Assembly: GCA_003116995.1 (NCBI GenBank)
Contig: BDSL01000068.1
Location: 520,849-584,848, forward strand
Reading direction: 5' to 3'
Length of the DNA stretch: 64,000 nucleotides
DNA from: Yamagishiella unicocca
Lineage: Eukaryota; Chlorophyta; Chlorophyceae; Chlamydomonadales; Volvocaceae
Within the stretch, counting starts at the first letter, position 1, and each line of letters starts with the position of its first letter. The notes beneath the pieces are model-generated. The model was not told where the DNA came from. It did not search any database and saw only the letters and a program-made list of their open reading frames with translations. Position numbers and translations under genes: made by a program. Shown here piece after piece: positions 56,401-64,000 of this stretch.

Positions 56401-59400
56401 GCGTGTTTGGTTGCGGGACCCGTGTTGCCCCTGTGAACATACCCACAGCACCCAACCCCCGTGGTGCTCTTTCCAGACTGCACGCCCGTTCCCTCCTCCC
56501 GCAGGCTGGTGGCGGTCCGCGGGTTCTTGTTCATCCTGTTGCAGCAGCTGCGGGCGGCGGCGGGCGGGGCAGCGGCGGAGGATGAGGAGCAGCTGGTGGC
56601 GGCGGCGGCAGCGGCGGCCGCAGCCGCGGGGCCCAGCTTCAGCCAGGCCTCCTGCAGCCAGGTATTGCTGGTGGTGGTGGTGGTGGTGACAGTGGTGACA
56701 GTGGTGACAGTGGTGACAGTGGTGATGGTGTCGGCTGCGGTTGATGGGCGACTGCGGGGGGCCAGTGGTGCCGGTTCTCTACAGCTGTAGGGCAGGGCTG
56801 GGCACCTGTTTGCATAGGTGATGGCACTCGTCAGTCTTGCGACCAGTGTTCATTCGGTCGTTGTGTGGCCCATCTCCTCCTCCTCCTCCTCGCCTCCTCG
56901 CCCCCGCACTGAGCCCCCACCCCACCCCTCTGCGTGACCCCCTTCCCCCCGCAGTCGTCGCTCAGCCAGATGCAGGCGCTGGCCAGTGGGGCGGGCGTCA
57001 GCTTGCAGCACGAGCTGCAGGTGGGTGGGGACCCCGGGGGGTGAAGAGAAGAAGCCAGGGACGGGGGGTAAGCCAGAAAGGGGTGGCCGAATGATGAGAG
57101 GGGGCAAGCCAGGGGCGGCATCTGTGTGTTTTGCAAAGAACGAGATAACATACGAACCAGTTATATGTCGAATTCTTTTACCTGGGGGCTTAGTTGGGTA
57201 TCGCATACAATTTCCAAAAGCGTCACCAAGGGCTTTAACGGAATTATGGGCGGACTGGACCAGGGCCATCAGGAGACCGGGGGCCCTCAGGGACCGGGTG
57301 GTCCAGGGGACCCCGGATTGGAAAGGCGTGAATCACGTAATACCTCCCTGCCTCGAGCTCTTGCTTCAACCCAACTCCTCGCCGCCCTCTCCCCCCTACA
57401 CGGGTTTTCCTTCAACACCCCCCCCCACACACACATGCACACATGCACACGCACACACCCCGCAGGGCTTCCTGCGCCGAGCTCTGGGCCAACAAGCTGC
57501 CGTACGTGCGGCGCTGTACGACGGGCTGTCAGCGGTCCTGTTGGCTGATCCAGGTAGGCGGCTGGGCTGCAGCAGCAGCCGGCAAAGACGCGAACAGTGA
57601 CCCGGGGGGCAGCTCCGGAGCCACTTGCGTACGACACACAGTACGGCAGTGCCATCAGTACGGCACGCGCGCAGCACCGCTCCCCGTTTGCCGTGTACTT
57701 GCGTGGCTTGCTCTCGCGCACGGTCACGTTGCCCGGCTGCCTCCTTCAGGCTCACGTGACGTGGTTCTGGAGCTGGTGGCTCCGCAGCTCTACCGTTATG
57801 TGGCGGAGGGCCGGGCAATGCCGCCTCTGCACTGTCAGGTGCGCTGCCCTGCCCTGCCCTGCCCTGCCCTGCCCTGCCCTGCCCTGCCCTGCCCTGCCCT
57901 GCCCTGCCCTGCCCTGCCCTGCCCTGCCCTGCCCTGCCCTGCCCTGCCCTGCCCTGCCCTGCCTTGGTACCCTCCAAAAAGTAAAGCCGGGCGTCACCCA
58001 AACCGACCCACGAGTTTAGAGCCCCAGCAACCCAGCCTTTTATCTTGCTGCGGAATGCGAAGTGGAAGCACTAACCCAAGAAAGGTTTTGCTTGTTGCTC
58101 CTCCTCCTCCTCCAACCTCTGCCCGCGCCTGGAACCGCCACTCTGCCCTACAGCTGTTGGTGGGCGGCGGCAGCACGTCCGAGTCGGTGGTGCTGCTGGA
58201 GCCGCTGCCGTCGCTGCTCTGCTGCGTGAGGCGGCTGGTGGCGCTGTGTCGGGACCCCTCGGGAGGGGACGGAGGGCAGCAGGGGCTGGGGCTGCTGGCG
58301 GATGGTGGCGAGGAGGACGAGCGGGACGTGGTCATGGTGGATGAGGAGGAGGGCCGGGAGGGGCCGGGGGCGGACGTGGCTGTGCAGGTGAGCGCTGGTG
58401 GCGGGGGCTGAGGATTGGGATCAAGGAGGGCAACGGCCGGGGTTGAGGCTGCCGGGTACTTGTGGAGTGCGGTTGTCCCTGCAGGTTGCAAGGGTGGGGG
58501 GTGATGCTGCATATGCTGGTCGGGTATGGGACTGCATGGGTATGCTAAAGCGCCACCAAACCCTAAAGGCTCCTTGCTACGATTTGGGGTTAAGGCCGCT
58601 TCCACCCATTCCCCCTCCTCGCCCAGAGCCTAGTTAGGACCTGGGACGGCTTCGCCCGGCGGCTGCTGCTGTGTGAGGCGGAGCACTTCGACCTCAACTG
58701 CTCTGCGGACCTCACCCCCTCCACCGCCAGCGGGGCGACCAGGCAGTTGCAGGTGGGGGCGCTCAGGGTTTTAGGGCTTCAGGGTTTAGGGCTTTACACC
58801 CTAATCCCCTTCACTGCCAGCGGGCCGACCAGGCAGCTGCAGATGGAGTTGCAAGGAGACGCTGCGGGTGGGGAGCCGGAGGGCGCAGGTGGCGCCGCGG
58901 CTGCTCGTCTTCTTGCAGCGCTCTGTGGGCGTAGCAAACGGTGTTCCTCCCATCCGGGACCCCGGGGGTCTCCACCACCCCGGGGGTCTCCACACCCCCG
59001 GGGGTCTCCACCACCCGGGACCCCGGGGTTCTCCACCACCCTGACGCCCCCCGCACCCTCGTTCCTCGCAGGCGTCCTGTCTGCTGGGGACGATAGAGGT
59101 GGTGATGGAGGAGCTGGTGGCCATCGCCACGGGTGCGCGGGGGCTCGTCGATGGCTCGGTGGTGGCGCCAGGGAGGGGCTGGTCAGGCAGCAATGCTGCA
59201 GCCGCTGCTGCCACCGCCTCGCCCTCTGCCCCCATGGCATCCGTACGACGCTGCCACGTGGTCACTGTAGGCATGCCACCATGGCGTCCGTACGACGCTG
59301 CCACCTGGTCACGTACGACGCTGCCACCTGGACATTCGCCCTCTGCCGTCATGGCATCCGTACGACGCTCACTGCCCTCCGCCCCCCGATGACCCTCTGG

Positions 59401-62400
59401 TGTGGGTGCGGCTGGGTGGGCCCTGCACAGGCCCCGGCGGCTCCGACTCGGCGGCTCAGAGCGGCGAGCGGCTCAGCCGGGCGTTTGAGCTGCACTGCCG
59501 CGTGTACGAGCTGGCGAGAGAGGCCAAGGCGCAGGGTGGGTGGTGGGGTGGTTGCAAGGAAAGCCCGTGTGCGGAAGGAAAACCGTTTAGAACAGACGTT
59601 TCAAGATGCATGCTGGGGTACTTGGTTGAGGAATTTGAGGAAACCAAAGCCGGAGGTCGTATGTGGGGTGGTGGGGTGACCCGTGGTGACCCGTGGTGGG
59701 GTGAGCCGGGTGCATGGGTGGGTGGGTTTGGCGGGGCTCGAAGCGGTGACTGATGACGACCCCGAGGACCCCTCCCCCCGAGGACCCCTCCCCTGAGGAC
59801 CCCTCCCGCCTGATTCAATACCCAACCCCTCCACCCCCATCTCGACCTCCGCTGCCCCGCAGGTGGCTCCAGAACCAAGCAAGCGGCCACGGAGGTACGA
59901 CACCCTCCGCCGTCCGCGGGTCGCGGCCAAGGGGCTATCGGTGTCCAGCTGTGTTCCTCTTCCGCTTGCTTTGCGTCCGCGTCTTCCGGTTTCCGTCCTG
60001 TTTAGGTGCCTACTCAAACGTCCGTTCCCAACGACGAGCAAGGAAGGGTCAGTGAGAGCGGGTCGTGGTTTCGGGGCAGAGGCCCAGCTTGGCCACCCGC
60101 CGGTTGTGAGTTGGTTGCTTGCTCTCCGTGCCTACACGAGAATCCCAAGCACGCGCGCAAACCCCTCCCACCATGCCTCCTCCTCCTTCTCCCCTCACGT
60201 CCAGGCTGCTGCGGGCAGCGCCGGTGACGGGTCCGGCGGCGCCACCATCAACGCCACTGCCCCCCAAGGCACCGCCGCCGGCGCTGCTGCCGGAGCGGCA
60301 GGCGGAGGTGGCGGGGGTGCTGCCAAGCGACCCCGGGATCTGTGCCCCGACCTGGTTCCGGCAGAGACGCGGCCCCCCGCCATGTCCGCCGCCTGCCTGG
60401 CCAAGCTGTGCAACGGAGTGCTGCGGGATGGGCTGGCGGCGCCGGCGGCGGCTGCGGAGGACGAGGTGGGTGGTGTGTTGTGGGAGGTACCAGGCCGTGC
60501 GGGCGGACGGGCCGTTCGGAGCTGCCGCTACTGGATACAGTATGACGGCCTAGGGTTTTAGGATTTTAAGCTTTTAGGGTTTTAGGTTTTAGGGTTCGGA
60601 GTTTGAGGTTGGGACGAAACAAGTCAAGGTACAGGTGCCGAGAAGGGTGGTACGTTCTGGTGGGGAGAGGGGCCCCGACGTCACCCTGCTGCATATCGTT
60701 TGGCTTGCTGTGCCGGTCGCTTGCTGTGCCGTTATCTTGCTGCCTTCGCGTGTTTGACCCCACCGCCCTCGGCCGCTCCGAAACCCCCTCCTCCCCCAGG
60801 ACGCCGGCCCCAGCGCGCACACCCGCCTGGCCCGCAGCCCCGTCTTCCAGGCCTTCGTGCTGCGCAGCTGCCTGAACTCGCTGCCCGCCGCCGCCGCCGC
60901 CGCCACCGGCGGTGCGCTGTCGGACGCGCTGGTGGAGTGCGCGCAACGGCGGCAGGCGCGGAGGGAGCAGCGGGAGCAGGGGCAGGGCCAGTCGGCGGCG
61001 GGAGGTGGTGGCGGCAGTGCCGGCGGCGGTGGAGGCGGCGTTCGCGGCGGCGGCGGCGGCGGGGCTAGGGGACCGGAGGCGTCGTGGAAGCCGCTGGCTC
61101 GTCCGCTGATGCTGCTGTGCCAGGTGCGGGTGTGGGTGTGGCTCTTGGGGGGCCGAGGGGGCTCGGTTGAGGCGGGGTGCTGGACGTGAGCTGCAGCGGA
61201 GGACGGACACAGAGAGAAACCCTAAGACCCTGACGAAGTAACAGTTGACAACCTCGACTGTACCGTATGTGTTTCCGATTGGGCTCAGTCGGTTGCCTCC
61301 GTTACCCGCAGGTCGATAGCCGCCTGTCTAGCGGAGGACGTCTTCACGACAGTTGCTCTCCGCCTGTACCTCCGCCTGCACCTCCGCCTGCACCCCCGCC
61401 TGCACCCCCGCCTGCACCCCCGCCTGCACCCCCGCCTCACCCCTCTGAGCCTCATCCACCCGGCCATGCTCCTGGCCCCCACCGCTCGGTGCTTCGGCCC
61501 AAAGTAAATTCAAAACCACTTCCTCTCACCTAATCGCCCACCTCTCGGTGCTCCGTGCGACCCCGCGTTGTCAGACCGTGCTAGCCACCTGGTCGGGAGC
61601 CATCAAGCGCCCGGCGGCGGCGAGGAAGGGGGGAGCCAACGGCGCTGGGGGGCCGGCAGCGGCGGCGGCGGCGGCGGCGCAGCGGCGTGAGGCCGCCGCC
61701 GCGGACTCGCTCGCGACGCTGGCGGTGTCGGGTGTACGGGACCTGCTGGCGGCGGCGGCGGGGCGGGGAGGCCTGGAGGCGGTGGCGTGGTCGCTGCGGG
61801 GGCTGCCAATACACTCGCAGGACACCCAGGTATACCCGCATAACGTGGGGTGGAGCAGGGTCCTGGGCAGTTGGTGGCTTGGTTCGAAGTTGGTTGGTTG
61901 GTTGGTTGGTAGTTAGGTAGTTAGGCCTTGAGGGTTTTTATAAGCTTTCGGCGGGTGCGCAGCGGACGCGTCGTGATGATGTAAGGGTGGACATCGACGA
62001 CGGCTTTGCTCCAACCGCATAGCAGTGTGGCCTTCCCTTTGCTCACCCTCCCTCCCCAAACCCATCCCCGGAAACAACAGCCCCTCAACCCTCCCTTGCG
62101 CCAGCCCTCCCCTCCCACATCCACACCCAGCCCTCCCTCCCGTCCCCTTCCCCCCCACCGCCCATCAGGCCCAGGTGGACGAGGAGGACCTGGCGCCCGA
62201 GGATGTGGTGCTCGCCCGGCTGCCGCACTTCTCCGACATGCTCAGCCGCCTCATGACAACAAGCAGCTTTAAGGTACCCGAGGGGACCCGAGGGGGTATC
62301 AGAGGGGACCTGGGGGGGTATCAGAGGGGACCTGGGGGGGTATCAGAGGGGATCCGAGGGGGTATGACATAGTAAACCGAGGAGAAAAACCACTGGGAAA

Positions 62401-63904
62401 CGGGTTTCGAAGACGCGTTTGGTAACTGCATGCTGGAGGGCGCAAGTGGGGACCCTCATGTGGTGTCTGGTGCGACTAGAGAAGGGCGTGGGGTGACAGC
62501 GTTGTGTGTGTGGGGGGGAGGGTGGGCACCGTACGAGCCAGGCATACAGGTGCAGTACTGGGTGCGTCGTGTGCCTGCATACCGCAGGAGGCGACCGCCC
62601 TGGTGGAGGTGGTGGTGTGGGTGGCAAGGCTCCTGCCCGCGGCAGCGCAGCGGGCAGTCAGCGATGCGTGCTGGGACCTGCTACACCAGGTGGGTATGAG
62701 AGGAAGACCATGGGGGGGGGGTGCGAGGACCACCAGGTGGGGGGGGCGAGGACCACCAGGTGGGGGGGGCGAGGAAAGCCAGGTGGGGGATTGGGCGGGT
62801 GGAAGGTTAGGCGGGCTGCAAGGAAAACCCGAGTACCAAAGAAACGGGTGGGAGGTTGGGCGGGCGCTGTTGGGCGGGCGGAGGGTGGGCGGGCTGTAGG
62901 TGGGGAGTAGGGCGGGTGGGGGGCTGGGCGGACGGCGTTGGGCGGGCGGGTGGGGGGGTGAGCTTCCTCCTCCCTCGCGCACCAACTCAGGCAACTCCTC
63001 TTGCTCCCTCACACCCCCGGTCGCGCACTCGGGGCGCCAGAGGGAGCCGCTGGTCACCCACGTGGGGCTGGTCAGGGCGCTGGTGGCCGCCCACGTGACG
63101 CTGCGAGGTAGGGCCTTATGTAGCGAAGTAGGGCCTTACGTGCCAGGAAGGGCCTTATGTAGCGAGGTAGGGCCTTACGTGCCAGGCAGGGTTCTTGTGG
63201 CAGGGTTCTTGTGTGAGAGGGAGGGCCTTATGTGAGAGGCAGGGCCTTATGTGAGAGGGCTGCACATCGGCCTGCCCTCCGGCCCGCTGGCGGCTTCGGA
63301 CTAGTAGCCGCACCCACCACCGGGGGGTTACTCCCCTGCCGCCACTCTCACACCGGGAGCTCCTCCGGGGCGCTCACGGCATCTGCCCGGTGTCATTACC
63401 CACTATCGGAGGTATTGGGCCGTATCGGGGTGCGCCGCCTACTCCTCGTTGCCACACCCTCCCTCCGGTGTCCGCCGTCCCCTCCGCCACTGTCCCCTTC
63501 CCCACTGTCCGCGGTGCCCGCTGTGTCCGCTGTCTCCGCTGTGCCTCCTCCCCACTCTCCGCTGTGCCTCTTCCCCACTCTCCGCTGTGCCTCCTCCCCA
63601 CTCTCCGCTGTGCCTCCTCCCCACTCTCCGCTGTGCCTCCTCCCCACTCTCCGCTGTGCCTCCTCCCCACTCTCCGCTGTGCCTCCTCCCCACTCTCCGC
63701 TGTGCCTCCTCCCCACTCTCCGCTGTGCCTCCTCCCCACTCTCCGCTGTGCCTCCTCCCCACTCTCCGCTGTGCCTCCTCCCCACTCTCCGCTGTGTCCC
63801 CGCCACTCTCCGCTGCAGGCACTGACGACCTGGCGGCCCTCCGCGCCGTGGCGGCGCACATCCAAGACGTCATCGGCGCAGCGGGGGCGGAGACGCAGCA
63901 GGAG
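50427..63904 (+). CDS. FANCI: Fanconi anaemia group I protein (FANCI), 3' end outside window
   Basis: Twenty-nine in-phase exons give 1415 residues so far: 50427-50561, 50741-50995, 51323-51434, 51943-52126, 52693-52831, 53207-53350, 53570-53686, 53929-54053, 54442-54677, 55033-55118, 55632-55841, 56147-56298, 56505-56661, 56955-57020, 57466-57553, 57750-57838, 58154-58387, 58627-58752, 59072-59132, 59431-59535, 59863-59894, 60205-60465, 60800-61123, 61312-61503, 61575-61829, 62169-62273, 62588-62689, 63041-63107, 63819-63904. Matching family blocks: EALRDVPM, LVLR/GVLGLF, VEGTALVIIADAFKYD, LLRKVMFA (the Lys corresponds to human K523), and three SQ sites just after it. FANCI pairs with FANCD2 as the ubiquitin-locked DNA clamp in crosslink repair. 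Ala/Gly runs enlarge several loops. Start: an in-frame ATG at 50388 would add 13 residues. Exon 5 ends at a GC donor. Confidence 0.92.
53490..53525. repeat. Interstitial telomere-like motif in FANCI intron 6
   Basis: AAAATCCTAAAACCCTGAAA then CCCTAAAACCCTAATCC: four near-units of CCCTAAAA, the complement of TTTTAGGG. Confidence 0.7.
55440..55626. repeat. (CCCAA)n-based repeat abutting a FANCI acceptor
   Basis: Higher-order units CGCCCTCCTCTCAACCCAAC with internal CCCAA pentamers, about six units. The array runs straight into CCACCCGCCCGCAG, the acceptor of exon 55632-55841. Confidence 0.85.
57843..57963. repeat. (CCCTG)n pentanucleotide array in FANCI intron 16
   Basis: About 24 perfect CCCTG units beginning four bases after the donor GTGCG of exon 57750-57838. 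Confidence 0.95.
58965..59045. repeat. CCGGGGGTCTCCACCACC tandem repeat
   Basis: Four imperfect 18-20 base units in FANCI intron 18. Nearby (59235-59365) a second set of about 25-30 bases with core CATCCGTACGACGCTGCCAC lies in intron 19. Confidence 0.75.
60549..60600. repeat. Interstitial telomere-like motif in FANCI intron 22
   Basis: CTAGGGTTTTAGGATTTTAA then GCTTTTAGGGTTTTAGGTTTTAGGG: about six TTTTAGGG-like units. A weaker cluster (GGGTTTTAGGGCTTCAGGG) lies near 58768-58786. Confidence 0.75.
61372..61437. repeat. 12-base coding repeat in FANCI exon 24
   Basis: Five or six units of CACC(T/C)CCGCCTG inside exon 61312-61503. In the splice-consistent frame they encode PPAP repeats; in another open frame they encode LRLH/PRLH. 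Confidence 0.85.
63541..63800. repeat. 23-base minisatellite in FANCI intron 28
   Basis: About eleven units of TGTGCCTCCTCCCCACTCTC plus CGC. It ends in CACTCTCCGCTGCAG, the acceptor of exon 63819-63904, which looks like a unit altered at its last bases. Because 23 is not a multiple of 3, long artificial open frames exist on both strands. Confidence 0.9.
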
Positions 63905-64000
63905 GTGCGGGCGGGCGGGCGGGCGTGAGGGGGCCCGCGAGGGTGCAGGACTGGGCGGGCGCTGCAGGGCGGTTAGGCCGCCACCCTCCACCTCCTGGCT

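Noticed and set aside
57752..58001. Repetitive GRAGQ/ALPCP peptides
   Set aside because: Translation of the CCCTG pentamer array inside a FANCI intron.
63232..63991. Long repetitive open frames on both strands at the right edge
   Set aside because: Produced by the 23-base minisatellite, which is open in all frames; no homology and it lies in a FANCI intron.

Overview
This window is nuclear DNA of a green alga, most likely a volvocine (Chlamydomonas/Gonium/Volvox-type) species. The reasons are GC-rich genes cut into many short exons, GTGAGT/GTGCGT donors and GCAG acceptors, long Ala/Gly/Gln runs inside conserved proteins, receptor-type class III cyclases, and TTTTAGGG-like motifs in introns. 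Genes had to be assembled exon by exon. In the main models nearly every junction listed keeps frame. No RNA gene, CRISPR or prokaryotic-type operon was seen.

Layout, left to right. 0.2-1.8 kb (-): 5' part of a membrane-anchored LEA2-like protein that runs off the left edge. 2.1-8.2 kb (+): a 16-exon gene predicting a YVH1/DUSP12-type dual-specificity phosphatase, an Ala-rich linker and a complete HAD hydrolase in one 765-residue protein. 10-21 kb (-): a receptor-like class III nucleotide cyclase with a solute-binding-protein-like ectodomain, one membrane span and two cyclase half-domains. 21-28.7 kb: gene-poor and repeat-rich, with a base-skewed transposon island at 23.7-27 kb. 28.8-33.8 kb (-): an organelle-targeted RecA, 9 exons, 400 residues. 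34.6-37.5 kb (-): a four-EF-hand protein with an N-myristoylation-type start. 38.1-42.7 kb (+): two intronless 128-residue paralogues with a ZZ-like zinc finger, separated by transposon debris that includes a LINE-like fragment. 45.0-48.5 kb (-): an oxysterol-binding-protein-related gene. 50.4 kb to the right edge (+): FANCI, at least 29 exons, unfinished at the window end.

These genes do not form one pathway. Two act in DNA repair: RecA in an organelle, and FANCI in the nuclear Fanconi pathway. Three look like signalling genes: the cyclase, the EF-hand protein and the phosphatase fusion. The most unusual observations are the YVH1-HAD fusion, the ZZ-like paralogue pair, the replaced catalytic residues of the receptor cyclase, four GC-AG introns in three genes, and tandem arrays that sit directly against splice sites. 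One of these arrays, in RecA, multiplies the 5' splice site about a dozen times.
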